Shown: in pieces, positions 25,681 through 34,504 of the stretch
Position numbering within the stretch: position 1 is the first letter of the stretch
Layout: every line of letters begins with the position of its first letter
Assembly: GCA_019749915.1 (NCBI GenBank)
Contig: JAIEPE010000041.1
Span: 1 to 53,863 of the forward strand
DNA length: 53,863 bases
Direction: 5' to 3'
DNA from: Alphaproteobacteria bacterium
GTDB lineage: Bacteria > Pseudomonadota > Alphaproteobacteria > UBA9655
The notes under the pieces: model-generated
What the model was told of the DNA's origin: nothing
What the model saw: the letters and a program-made list of their open reading frames with translations, nothing else
Database searches by the model: none
Program-made: the position numbers and the translations under genes

Positions 25681-28641
25681 TCAGTCATCATCACTCCAGT
25701 CAGAGTCATTATCATCATGGGGAGCACCGATAGGAAGTCTCATCATACTTAGAGAGCGATCCAGTGCTCTTGTTATTTGTTGATCAGGGTCCTGCGCAAC
25801 ACTTGAAAGATTACGTTGAGATACTGTTTTTCTGAGGCTCCTTCCTTTCCTAATAGAATCAGCAAGGTTTTCTTTTTCAACGCTAGGCAGACTCATTGTT
25901 TTTGGTATCATGGTATGGGGAGGAGGAGGTGGTGGTGGTGGTGGTAGTAGAATTTCACCTGCGTCCTTGCTTCCATTTTCAACAGAAGAAAGTGTAGGAA
26001 TAGTAACAGGAGATGTAGAAGTTAGCAGGGTTTCTATATCAGCACTTACTGAATTTGTGCTAAGAGAAGATGCTGAAAGCTCTTCAACTTCTTCTTTTTT
26101 ATTTTCCTTACTTTCTTTATTTTTATTGTCTTTCCATGATCCTCTCCGGCCTTTCATAGATTTTTTCACTAGTGAAAAGAGAGGATTAGATGCAACAGCC
26201 TTTGAAATGCGCGATACTGTACCTGATGGCTTAGGAGAATCAAGAGCTGGAGTTGAGCTTGAAGGTGATGATGCTGGTTTAGCAACAGATGCTGGAGTTG
26301 AGCTTGAAGGTGATGATGCTGGTTTAGCAACAGATGCTGGAGTTGAGCTTGAAGGTGATGATGCTGGTTTAGCAACAGATGCTGGAGTTGAGCTTGAAGA
26401 CAATGACGCTGGCTTAGCAGCAGGGGCAGCAGCTGAAGTTACAGCAGGCTTAACAGCTGGCGTTGATGTTACATCAGGAGCTGAAGTTTGAAACTGGACC
26501 TCTCTAAATGATATGCCAAGTTTTCTTTTGTCAGCAGCAATCCCTAACTCCAGAGGACTTGCTGCATCGGGGATTACAAATTCAATCTTTGCTTGATCAG
26601 CTTTAGGCAGAGGGATGTCAATTGTCTGATTATTATTGTCGGTTGTATAAACAATGCGACGAACTTCCTTTCCATTCACCTTTACGATTAGATCTTGTGT
26701 ATGGCTACCTGTTACAAGGGCTCTTGTATCGAAAAAAGAAATGCGGGAGGGAGGGGAAGCCATTTCTGCTAAAGGAAGAATTATTGAAGCTTCCGTTCCT
26801 TCTGTCCATCTATGGGAATGCTCAAAGCCAGAAAATCCACTTGATGAGAAGGGATTAATTTCTCCCATATGGAATCTGGGAATGTTAAATTGCGAAGCAG
26901 GCTTAGCAGCAGGTGCTGGAGTTGAAGCAGGTTGTGTAACAGGCTTAACAGCATTAGGAGCTGGAATGGAAATTGAGCTTGAAGACGATGGAGTTGAACT
27001 TGAAGCTGATGACGCTGGCTTAGCAGCAGCTGAAGTTGCAGCAGGCTTAACAGCTGGCGTTAAGGTTACATCAGGTGCTGAAGTTTGAAGCTGAACCTCT
27101 CTAAATGATATGCCAAGTTTTCTTTTGTCAGCACCAATTCCTAAATCCAAAGGACTTGCTGCATCGGGGATTTCAAATTCAATCTTTGCTTGATCAGCTT
27201 TAGGCAGAGGGATGTCAATTGTCTGATCATTATTGTCGGTTGTATAAACAATGCGACGAACTTCCTTCCCATTCACCTTTACGATTAGATCTTGTGTGTG
27301 ACTACCCGTTACAAGGGCTTTCGTATGGAAAAAAGAAATGCGGGAGGGAGGGGAAGCCATTTCAGCTAAAGGAATAATTATTGAAGCTTCCGTTCCTTCT
27401 GTCCATCTAAGAGAACGCTCAAAAGCAGAAAATCCACTTGATGAGAAGGGAGTAACTTCTCCCATATGGAATCTGGGAATGTTAAATTGCGAAGCAGGCT
27501 TAGCAGCAGGTGCTGGAGTTGGAGCAGGTTGTGTAACAGGCTTAACAGCTGGTGCTGGAGTTGGAGCAGGTTGTGAAACGGACTTAGCAGCAGGAGCTGG
27601 TATTGAAGTTGAGCTTAAAGGCGATGAGGCTGGCTTAGCAGTGAGAATTGGTGTTATAGCTGGCGTAGCAGCAGGAGTTAGTGTTGGAGCAGTAGGCCTT
27701 AGCTTTACACCCCATGGATTTGCTGATGTCGTTTCGCTTGCTTGAACTTTTTCACTAGCAGGAGACTGAGTAGTAGCCCTTAGCTTTATACCCCATGGAT
27801 TTGCTGATGTCGTTTCGCTTTCTTGAGTTTTTTCACCACCAGAAGCTTTTAAAGGCTCTGGTACTTTTCTTAAGGGCTTTGTAATAAATTGATTTGATGA
27901 CGACGTAACACTTGGATGAGCTTGCGTAGCAGGCTTAGCAGAGGGAATTGATGTTGTAGCTTGCGTAGCAGCAGGAGCTGAAGTTTGAAACTGGACATCT
28001 CTAAACGATATGCCAAGTTTTCTCTTATCAGTACTTCCCCATAAATCAAAAGGACTTATCGCTTTGGAAATTACAAATTCAATTTTTGCCTCATCAGCTT
28101 TAGGTAGAGGAATCTCAATTGTCTGATCATTATTGTCGACCGTATAAACAATGCGACGAACTCTCTTCCCATTCACCTTTACGATTAGATCTTGTGTGTG
28201 ACTACCCGTTACAAGGGCTTTCGTATTGAAAAAAGAAATGCTGGAGGGAGGGGAAGCCATTTCTGCTAAAGGAAGAGTTATTGAAGCTTCCGTTCCTTCA
28301 GTCCATCTATGAGAATGCTCAAAACCAGAAAATCCACTTGATGAGAAGGGATTAACTTCTCCCATATGGAATCTGGGAATGTTAAATTGCGAAGCAGACT
28401 TAACAGCATCAGGAGATGGAGTTGAGCTTGAAGATGATGAGCTTGAAGACGCTGGGGTTGGCTTAGCATCAGATTTTGATTTCACAACTTTTTTTGTACT
28501 TTTCGTTATTGACTTTGAAGTTGAAAGAGTGGCATGAGCTTTATGAGAAAACAACACAGAGTCTGCTAAGAATGAGATCATTAGCATAGAAGCAAAAGAA
28601 AAAGCTCTTACAATATGAGATAAAGACTTACCCTTCATCAT
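25681..28641 (-). CDS. Exported WASP/VCA-like protein with three repeated modules
   Basis: 986 residues, no homologue recognised end to end. Residues 1-37 are a Sec signal peptide (cleavage after SHKAHA). A roughly 137-residue beta-rich module starting SQFNIPRFHMGE and ending KRKLGISFR.VQ.QTSAP occurs three times (about 84-220, 384-520, 583-719), with linkers rich in Pro, Ala and Ser and a 15-residue tandem repeat (about 746-800). The C-terminus resembles a WASP VCA tail: nine consecutive prolines (about 900-908), WH2 motif ENLADSIRKGRSLRKTVS (924-941), amphipathic ITRALDRSLSMMRL, then acidic DDNDSDWSDDD with a central Trp. WH2 binds G-actin and acidic Trp tails bind Arp2/3. Actin nucleation is inferred. 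I chose ATG 28641; a TTG 15 nt upstream is poorer. Confidence 0.8.
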   Translation of the reverse strand: MMKGKSLSHIVRAFSFASMLMISFLADSVLFSHKAHATLSTSKSITKSTKKVVKSKSDAKPTPASSSSSSSSSTPSPDAVKSASQFNIPRFHMGEVNPFSSSGFSGFEHSHRWTEGTEASITLPLAEMASPPSSISFFNTKALVTGSHTQDLIVKVNGKRVRRIVYTVDNNDQTIEIPLPKADEAKIEFVISKAISPFDLWGSTDKRKLGISFRDVQFQTSAPAATQATTSIPSAKPATQAHPSVTSSSNQFITKPLRKVPEPLKASGGEKTQESETTSANPWGIKLRATTQSPASEKVQASETTSANPWGVKLRPTAPTLTPAATPAITPILTAKPASSPLSSTSIPAPAAKSVSQPAPTPAPAVKPVTQPAPTPAPAAKPASQFNIPRFHMGEVTPFSSSGFSAFERSLRWTEGTEASIIIPLAEMASPPSRISFFHTKALVTGSHTQDLIVKVNGKEVRRIVYTTDNNDQTIDIPLPKADQAKIEFEIPDAASPLDLGIGADKRKLGISFREVQLQTSAPDVTLTPAVKPAATSAAAKPASSASSSTPSSSSSISIPAPNAVKPVTQPASTPAPAAKPASQFNIPRFHMGEINPFSSSGFSGFEHSHRWTEGTEASIILPLAEMASPPSRISFFDTRALVTGSHTQDLIVKVNGKEVRRIVYTTDNNNQTIDIPLPKADQAKIEFVIPDAASPLELGIAADKRKLGISFREVQFQTSAPDVTSTPAVKPAVTSAAAPAAKPASLSSSSTPASVAKPASSPSSSTPASVAKPASSPSSSTPASVAKPASSPSSSTPALDSPKPSGTVSRISKAVASNPLFSLVKKSMKGRRGSWKDNKNKESKENKKEEVEELSASSLSTNSVSADIETLLTSTSPVTIPTLSSVENGSKDAGEILLPPPPPPPPPHTMIPKTMSLPSVEKENLADSIRKGRSLRKTVSQRNLSSVAQDPDQQITRALDRSLSMMRLPIGAPHDDNDSDWSDDD
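26246..26425 (-). repeat. Four tandem 45-bp repeats inside the VCA-like gene
   Basis: A 45-bp unit (GCTGGAGTTGAGCTTGAAGG followed by TGATGATGCTGGTTTAGCAA and CAGAT on the plus strand) occurs at 26246, 26291 and 26336 without change, and once more, diverged, at 26381. It encodes the 15-residue SVAKPASSPSSSTPA repeat. Identical copies imply recent slippage, so the linker length probably varies between strains. Confidence 0.92.
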
Positions 28642-28684
28642 ACAAACACCACGCAAAGAAACAAAAAACTATTAATACTATTTT

Positions 28685-28713
28685 AATATAGAACAATTAT
28701 AAGCATATTGCAA
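28685..28713 (-). promoter_or_regulatory. Probable sigma-70 promoter for the exported VCA-like gene
   Basis: On the minus strand a -35 box TTGCAA (28708-28713) and a -10 box TATATT (28685-28690) are separated by exactly 17 bp. Transcription would start about 35-40 nt before the ATG at 28641. The match is by eye. Confidence 0.5.
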
Positions 28714-28909
28714 GTCTTTTTTTAATTTAACAACCCAATCTCCTTGTGAAAACCGACCTCTCCCCTAAAATGTTGACCTTTTTTAATTATTTTTGAAATA
28801 AGAATCAAGTAAATTCAAAAAAACTTAACAGCAGAAAAATTTTTCTCGCCGTCATTGCAAACTTCCGAAGAGAGTGCGGCAACTTTTGTATTTATATGAA
28901 AATATCATT

Positions 28910-29725
28910 TTATTTCGCTAATTGCTTATTGACGAGAGCAAGTGCTTTCGTCATTAAAGCAATACTCACAAGCCAAACAAACAAACCGAAGGGAATAAAA
29001 AGAGCAAAGATAATGCCTCCAAGCCATATGTTAATAAAACTTAAGATCCATCCCCCACCGCCGATGATCGCTGCGCCTAAGATTGCAATTCCGAGGATAA
29101 CAAGCCCCATGAGCAAAAATATCCCAAGAACACGCAACACATTACCTTTCATAAGACGCCAACTTGTCCTTAAAGGCTCTTTCTGATCTACGGCGACATA
29201 AAGAAATGTTAAGGTTAAGCGAGTCGCAAGATAGATCAACCCCACAGCAGAGAGAACACCAAGAACACCTGCAAGAAAGATGTTTTCAACAAGGAAATAA
29301 CTTCCCATCGTGATACCTGCGGCTATACCCCCGTAAACTGCGAACAAAATAATAATAAGGAGATAATACAAGAACATCTTCACAAGTCGCTTATTCAAAG
29401 AAAATGCCCACCATTTGTCTCCCCCCTCCTCTAAGGTGACATAGCGAAAAGCGTTTACGTATAAAACCAGCGCCGCTAATGTCTCTAAAACATAATGTAT
29501 AATGGTGAAAAAATCCCCTGCCAGCGAGCCTTGGGCTTCGCTTTGTATGATACCCTCTTCATTTATAGTAAAATTAAACTCCCCGGAGAGATAGAGGCCT
29601 ATTCCCATAGAAACAAGAGCGATGAACCACACCACAAAGGGCGCAAAAGCAATTTTGATCCATTGGGGAAGATGTCCACGAACATCTTTATAGCTTTTCT
29701 TAAAAGTGTTAACGATGGCAATCAT
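28910..29725 (-). CDS. Integral membrane protein of unknown function
   Basis: 271 residues with about six hydrophobic segments: near 25-48, 75-95, 112-140, 145-170, 195-225 and 232-260. The N-terminus IVNTFKKSYKDVRGHLPQWI is cytoplasmic-looking and basic. A segment 'TRLTLTFLYVAVDQKEPLRTSWRLMKGN' followed by Gly-rich helices recalls the membrane domains of several uncharacterised families. I cannot name a family. AGGAG upstream of the ATG supports the start. It lies alone between the VCA-like gene and xth. Confidence 0.75.
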   Translation of the reverse strand: MIAIVNTFKKSYKDVRGHLPQWIKIAFAPFVVWFIALVSMGIGLYLSGEFNFTINEEGIIQSEAQGSLAGDFFTIIHYVLETLAALVLYVNAFRYVTLEEGGDKWWAFSLNKRLVKMFLYYLLIIILFAVYGGIAAGITMGSYFLVENIFLAGVLGVLSAVGLIYLATRLTLTFLYVAVDQKEPLRTSWRLMKGNVLRVLGIFLLMGLVILGIAILGAAIIGGGGWILSFINIWLGGIIFALFIPFGLFVWLVSIALMTKALALVNKQLAK

Positions 29726-29858
29726 TATAAATCTCCTAAAATTTTAGGTATTATAACATAAGTTTAGACGTGTCACATTTAATATTTTAATAAAATTTTT
29801 TCTTAATCTGGTATTTTTTATCCTTGACCATTCTTTTAGAAAAGGTATGACTTATCTC

Positions 29859-30632
29859 ATGGCTAAAATTGCAACATGGAACGTTAATTCTATAAGAACT
29901 CGCCTCCCCCATCTTTTAAGTTGGCTTAAGGAGAGCGCGCCTGATGTGGTTTTGCTTCAAGAAACAAAGGTTACGGATGATCAATTTCCTCGTGATGAGA
30001 TCGAAACCCTTAACTATAATATCGCTCTCTATGGGCAAAAAACTTATAATGGCGTTGCTATTTTGTCCAAATTTCCCCTTGAGGATATCACCACAGGCAT
30101 CCCGGCTTTTGACGATGAGCAAGCTCGCTACATTGAAGCCGTCACAGGCGGTATGCGCGTTGCTTCCGTTTATGTTCCCAATGGTACAGAAGTGGGAAGT
30201 GATAAATTCGCCTACAAATTGGATTTCTTAAAACGCCTTTATACCCACGTACAAACTCTCCTCACCTATGATGAAGCTCTTATCCTGGGGGGAGATTATA
30301 ACATTACGCCTTCCGATGAGGACGTCTATGACCCCATGGAATGGCATGAAAAAATTCTTTGCAGCACAGAAGAACGTAATGCTTTGAGGTCTATTATTTA
30401 CCTTGGGTTGACCGATGCTTTAAAAGCCATACACCCCGATAAAAAAGAGCTTTACACTTGGTGGGATTATAGGGCTGGCGCTTTTCAAAATAATTTTGGT
30501 CTCAGGATTGATCACCTTCTTCTCTCCCACCAAGCTGCAGACTGTCTGAAGAGATGTGAAGTTGATAAAGCCATGCGTACCCTTGAAAAAGCTTCTGACC
30601 ATGCGCCTGTTATTTGTGAGATTGATCTTTAA
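29859..30632 (+). CDS. xth: Exodeoxyribonuclease III
   Basis: Base-excision repair AP endonuclease with 3'-5' exonuclease activity, from the EEP superfamily. Motifs: KIATWNVNSIRTRL at the start, LLQETKVTDDQFP (metal-binding Glu), YNGVAILSK, VASVYVPNG, LGGDYNITPSDEDVYDP (catalytic Asp/Asn), LRIDHLLLS and KASDHAPVI (catalytic His). About 257 aa, typical. I prefer the second Met (29859), where the family's conserved N-terminus starts; an ATG 12 nt upstream is possible. Confidence 0.94.
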   Translation: MAKIATWNVNSIRTRLPHLLSWLKESAPDVVLLQETKVTDDQFPRDEIETLNYNIALYGQKTYNGVAILSKFPLEDITTGIPAFDDEQARYIEAVTGGMRVASVYVPNGTEVGSDKFAYKLDFLKRLYTHVQTLLTYDEALILGGDYNITPSDEDVYDPMEWHEKILCSTEERNALRSIIYLGLTDALKAIHPDKKELYTWWDYRAGAFQNNFGLRIDHLLLSHQAADCLKRCEVDKAMRTLEKASDHAPVICEIDL

Positions 30633-30760
30633 AATTACCTCAGAACAAATGGCTAATTCAAAAACTCGATTTCTAAAAAAAAATCTGCCACAGTAAATGT
30701 AGGCTGGATGAAGCGTATCTAGCTAACCCTGAATTCTTTCATCCATAGATGGGAATTGTC

Positions 30761-31948
30761 ATGAAACAATGGATTCGTCAACTTTTGCCTTCCAAGAAAA
30801 CAAAAGCAAGTGTAACTGCACCGCTTTTTGCCACAAGCACATCCCGACAGCCGCTTTGGACACCCCGCCAATACGACCGGTTGGCTGAAGAGGGGTATCA
30901 AAAAAACATCATTGTTTATCGCTGTGTGACTCTTGTGGCTCGTGGTGTGGCAAGCGTTCCCTGGCACCTTTATAAAGATAGCTCTCGCCTTGAAACCCAC
31001 CCTCTTCTCTCCCTTATTCACAACCCTAATCCTCAGCAAAGGCTGGGACGCTTTATGGAGGCCCTCACCTCATACCTTCTCTTAGCAGGAAATGTTTATA
31101 TCGAAGCCGTTTCGCCTGAAAAAGAGCCCTTGGAACTTTATCTTCTGCGCCCTGATCGAGTACGAATCATTCCCGGAAAATCAGGCATTCCTGAGGCTTA
31201 TACCTATACTCTTGCCGGGCGGACCCTTCACATTCCTGTTGACCCTCTTCAAGGAAATTCTCGGATTCTCCATATCAAAAACTTTAATCCCCTTCACGAT
31301 TGGTACGGCATGAGTCCCATTGAAGCCGCAACCCATGCCATTGATCAACATAATGCAGTTGCGGGACACAACCTTTCGCTCCTTCAAAATGGAGGCAGAC
31401 CCACGGGCGCACTTCGTTTTCATCCGAGCGAACACGGGGAGTTACTCACCGATGAACAACGATACCAACTACGCCATGAAATTCAAAATGTCCTTGAAGG
31501 TGCTCAAAATTCCGGACGCATTATGATTCTTGAAGGTAACTTTGAATGGAAAGAAATGGGGCTTTCCCCAAAAGATTTAGATTTTATCGAAGGAAAATAT
31601 CTTTCAGCCCGAGAAATTGCTCAAGTCTATGGGGTACCTCCCATGCTTGTTGGTGTGCCGGGAGACGCCACTTTCTCGAATTATAAAGAAGCCCGTTTTC
31701 ACCTTTGGGAAGATACAATTCTCCCCCTTCTTGAAATCATAAAAGGAGAATTAAATCAATGGCTTACTCTTTATTTTGGAGAGGACCTTTCCCTCGTTTA
31801 CGATGTGGATTCAATTCCTGCGTTAGCGCCGAAAAGAGAAATTCTATGGGAAAAAATAGAAAAAGCCTCATTCCTCACATTAAATGAAAAAAGGGCTTTA
31901 GTAGGCTATCCCCCGATCCCTGAAAGAGATCGGAGAGATTCACCTTAA
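30761..31948 (+). CDS. HK97-type portal protein (phage or GTA-like)
   Basis: A 395-residue portal protein of the HK97/gene-transfer-agent family. Evidence: the N-terminal NIIVYRCVTLVARGVASVPW, HPLLSLIHNPNP, LLAGNVYIEAV, LYLLRPDRVRIIPG, YGMSPIEAATHAI and SAREIAQVYGVPPMLVG. The portal forms the dodecameric DNA gate of the capsid. I prefer the ATG at 30761 (GGGA 6 nt before), with 30749 as an alternative. No terminase gene lies upstream, where it would normally be. The gene opens an 11-kb head/tail/lysis cluster. Confidence 0.9.
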   Translation: MKQWIRQLLPSKKTKASVTAPLFATSTSRQPLWTPRQYDRLAEEGYQKNIIVYRCVTLVARGVASVPWHLYKDSSRLETHPLLSLIHNPNPQQRLGRFMEALTSYLLLAGNVYIEAVSPEKEPLELYLLRPDRVRIIPGKSGIPEAYTYTLAGRTLHIPVDPLQGNSRILHIKNFNPLHDWYGMSPIEAATHAIDQHNAVAGHNLSLLQNGGRPTGALRFHPSEHGELLTDEQRYQLRHEIQNVLEGAQNSGRIMILEGNFEWKEMGLSPKDLDFIEGKYLSAREIAQVYGVPPMLVGVPGDATFSNYKEARFHLWEDTILPLLEIIKGELNQWLTLYFGEDLSLVYDVDSIPALAPKREILWEKIEKASFLTLNEKRALVGYPPIPERDRRDSP

Positions 31949-31964
31949 GGTCAATTCTACTTTA

Positions 31965-32174
31965 TTATAGAAGACCATCAATGATACGGCCACCAAGAAG
32001 ACCTGTACCACCATCACAGCATGTATTACATGGTGAAGCCATGGCCACACCATATGAGCAAGGGGTACCAAAGTAGTAGTAGAAATTTTGTTTTCCTTCG
32101 TTAAGCAAAGAAGCATGGGCTCCTATGCCTGCTACCATTACAGCCAAAAAGGCAAAAGTTGTTAAAGTTTTCAT
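31965..32174 (-). CDS. Small Cys-rich secreted peptide
   Basis: A 69-residue protein: signal peptide of about 20 residues (MKTLTTFAFLAVMVAGIGAH, ending AHA), then a mature part of about 48 residues with Tyr-rich NFYYYFGTPCSYG and CNTCCDGGTGLLGG. Three of its four cysteines lie within CNTCC. A strong AAAGGAGGAAAAA site precedes the ATG. It is encoded opposite to the capsid genes and its stop lies 16 nt from the portal stop. I know no homologue. It may be a passenger (moron) gene, possibly metal-binding or disulfide-bonded. Confidence 0.7.
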   Translation of the reverse strand: MKTLTTFAFLAVMVAGIGAHASLLNEGKQNFYYYFGTPCSYGVAMASPCNTCCDGGTGLLGGRIIDGLL

Positions 32175-32328
32175 TTTTTCCTCCTTTTATAAATGAAACT
32201 ACTTTTTATTATTCTTGTTCTAAGATCAGTCTATTCGGAAAAAGATAATATTTTATTAATATTGGTAATTTTTTAAAAAAAAGAAAAAAACGAAGAAATT
32301 ACAAAATTTTCTCAGAGAGGTTCCTTTC

Positions 32329-32796
32329 ATGAAAAAGACCATAAGTTTTTTATCCCCCTCCTATCAAAGGACAAAAGGTCTTTTCTCTGGTTATGCAAGT
32401 TTTTTTGAGGTTATTGACCAAAAACGAGATCAAATTGCGAAAGGCGCCTTCACAAAAACCCTTAAGGCCTGGCATCTCGTAGGAAAAAAGCCAAAAATGC
32501 TCTGGCAACATGAGCCCAAAGAGCCCATTGGGCTGTGGACGTCTCTTCAGCAAGATGACAAAGGTCTTTATGTAGAAGGGCGTTTGGCCCTTGGCCTTCC
32601 TCGGGCTAATGAAGCTTATATTCTCTTAAAAGAAGGCATCCTTGATGGTCTTTCTATCGGATTTCGAACAGTAGAGTCCATCTATGACCAAGATCACAAA
32701 ACCCGCATTTTGCTGGACATTGATTTACTTGAAATCTCCCTGGTCACTTTTGGGGCCAATAGTAAAGCCACCGTTCACCACATTAAAGCCATTTAA
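32329..32796 (+). CDS. HK97-family prohead protease
   Basis: The 155-residue product has the prohead protease pattern: GYASFFEVIDQKRDQIAKGA, FTKTL, KMLWQHEPKEPIGLW (catalytic His), ALGLPRANEAYILLKEGILD and GLSIGFRTVES (catalytic Ser), then DLLEISLVTFGANSKA. It would cleave the capsid scaffold domain during maturation. It lies between the portal and capsid genes, the usual HK97/GTA order, though separated from the portal by the secreted-peptide gene. It appears intact. Confidence 0.9.
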   Translation: MKKTISFLSPSYQRTKGLFSGYASFFEVIDQKRDQIAKGAFTKTLKAWHLVGKKPKMLWQHEPKEPIGLWTSLQQDDKGLYVEGRLALGLPRANEAYILLKEGILDGLSIGFRTVESIYDQDHKTRILLDIDLLEISLVTFGANSKATVHHIKAI

Positions 32797-32852
32797 GCCA
32801 TTCCCATAAGGGAATATTTGCCCCGTTTGGGCTTCAACAACAGCGAGGATAT

Positions 32853-34064
32853 ATGCACGATTATGACATACAAACGACTTTCAACGATTTGGCGCACACA
32901 TTCGAAGAATTTAAAAAACTCAATGAAGAACGCCTGTCTCATCTTGAGAACAAACACATGGATACCTATGATTTCCAGAGCAAAATGGAGCGACTTCAAG
33001 AAGCGATGGATCAGGCCGAGTTGCGCCTTAAAAAGATGGAAGCCCACAACTTTCGCCCCCCTGTTGAGATAACTACTGACAGCATCTGCCAACACACCCA
33101 TGCCTTTTTGGACTATGTTCGCAAAGGAACAGAGACGTCTCTCCATAATTATGAAACAAAAAGTCTTTCCGTCGGCTCTGATCGTGATGGGGGGTATTTG
33201 GTGCCTTCTGGTCTGCATGATCGTTTATATGCGACTTTAACAGAAACTTCCGTTATGCGTTGTCTAGCACATGTCCGAGAGATTTCAACCTCAGCCCTTG
33301 AGATGCTGATTGATAAGGATTCGGCTGATGTGGGATGGATTGCAGAGACAGCCGAGCGAGAAGAAACACGCACGCCAGAGCTGGCAAAAATTAGAATTCC
33401 CGTCCATGAGATGTATGCCCGCCCCAGAGCCACACAAAAGCTGCTCGATGATGCCCATTTAAATGTGGAAGAGTGGCTTTCGCAAAAAATTGCCCAGAAA
33501 ATGGCGACCTTAGAAAACGCTGCTTTTTTAAGAGGGGACGGGGATAATAAACCAAAGGGAATTCTTGATTATGAAACCACCTCTAAAGAACACTGGAGCT
33601 GGGGTAGACTTGAGGAAATAAAAACCGGCGTTGACGGAGCTTTTCATGGCGGTCATGCGGCCGAGACACTCCTCATGCTTTTTTATGCCTTAAAGCCTGC
33701 TTATCTTCCAGGGGCAAGTTGGCTGATGTCCCGCCACACTCAAGGACTCTTGAGGACATTAAAAGATCCTGACAACCATCAGTATCTATGGCAACCGCCC
33801 CTGGCAGGGATGTCAAACCCTACGCTATTGGGTTATCCTGTCATCATCTGCGATGATATGCCCAGCCTTGTGCCTAATACGGCTTCCAAATCCATTCTGT
33901 TTGGAAACTTTAAAGAAGGCTATCAAATTGTTGATCGCACAGGTATTCATGTTCTGAGAGATCCCTATAGTTCGAAACCTTACGTAGAATTTTACACAAC
34001 CCGTCGGGTGGGAGGAGATGTCTTAAACTTTGAAGCCCTGAAAGTTTTGAATTTCGCAGCGTAG
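32853..34064 (+). CDS. HK97-fold major capsid protein
   Basis: 403 residues. Residues about 1-75 form a charged coiled coil, the scaffold (delta) domain normally removed by the prohead protease. The mature part contains KSLSVGSDRDGGYLVPSGLH, MRCLAHVREISTSALEMLID, FLRGDGDNKPKGIL and a C-terminal GFRTVES-unrelated VDRTGIHVLRDPYSSKPYVE, all typical of the HK97 major head protein of phages and gene transfer agents. GAGGA precedes the ATG. The length is close to that of the Rhodobacter GTA capsid protein. Confidence 0.92.
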   Translation: MHDYDIQTTFNDLAHTFEEFKKLNEERLSHLENKHMDTYDFQSKMERLQEAMDQAELRLKKMEAHNFRPPVEITTDSICQHTHAFLDYVRKGTETSLHNYETKSLSVGSDRDGGYLVPSGLHDRLYATLTETSVMRCLAHVREISTSALEMLIDKDSADVGWIAETAEREETRTPELAKIRIPVHEMYARPRATQKLLDDAHLNVEEWLSQKIAQKMATLENAAFLRGDGDNKPKGILDYETTSKEHWSWGRLEEIKTGVDGAFHGGHAAETLLMLFYALKPAYLPGASWLMSRHTQGLLRTLKDPDNHQYLWQPPLAGMSNPTLLGYPVIICDDMPSLVPNTASKSILFGNFKEGYQIVDRTGIHVLRDPYSSKPYVEFYTTRRVGGDVLNFEALKVLNFAA

Positions 34065-34130
34065 GTATCCCTAAAAGTTTTCAAACGATCTGACTGATAA
34101 CCGTAATAAACTCCGGTGATTATCATGCTT

Positions 34131-34293
34131 CGTCATCCCGGGATTTAGCCCTGTCCCTGCGAAAGCAGGGAAACAGGGCTTAATACCCGGGGTCCAGGAA
34201 TACCATGTTTCAAAACTCGCCCTAGGTCCCGGATATTAAAAAACCCTAACACTCGCATTAGCTCGTGAAGAGTTTTTAAATTCCGGGATGACG
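34131..34293. repeat. Inverted-repeat element with internal hairpin
   Basis: The outer arms CGTCATCCCGG (from 34131) and CCGGGATGACG (34283-34293) are perfect complements 141 bp apart. Inside, 34148-34179 form a strong stem capped by GAAA (GCCCTGTCCCTGC, loop, GCAGGGAAACAGGGC). The CGTCATCCCGG ends resemble those of the hairpins in the MITE-like repeats. Confidence 0.65.
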
Positions 34294-34427
34294 CTGTAGG
34301 GGTCTATTACTATGCTGTTCCTTTCTTCCGACGGGCGTTTTGCAAGTTTACTTTCTCACAAGGACGAAAAAATGTGGTTTTCCTTGATATATGATAATCT
34401 GTCAGCTGAGAAGCTTAAAAAACAAAA

Positions 34428-34458
34428 CCGCCCTACTCAATAAGCAGGGTGGATTTTT
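34428..34458. terminator. Bidirectional intrinsic terminator
   Basis: The stem CCGCCCT/AGGGTGG encloses an 11-nt loop and is followed by ATTTTT on the plus strand. On the other side AAAAAACAAAA gives a T-run on the minus strand. It could end the capsid transcript as well as that of the small secreted-peptide gene at 34505-34657. Confidence 0.7.
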
Positions 34459-34504
34459 GTCAATATAATTATAACAGTAACATAAAAAAACAACGACTTT
34501 TTAC

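Noticed and set aside
26246-26425. Tandem repeats as a CRISPR array
   Set aside because: The copies abut without spacers and are in frame inside a gene.
25910-26491. A 193-codon plus-strand open frame opposite the exported VCA-like gene
   Set aside because: It is the antisense reading of a Pro/Ser/Ala-rich repetitive gene; the repeats keep the antisense frame open. It has no ribosome site and no family pattern, while the minus-strand frame has a signal peptide and domains.
27338-27745. Another long plus-strand frame within the same region
   Set aside because: Antisense of the second module and its linkers, with the same low-complexity origin.
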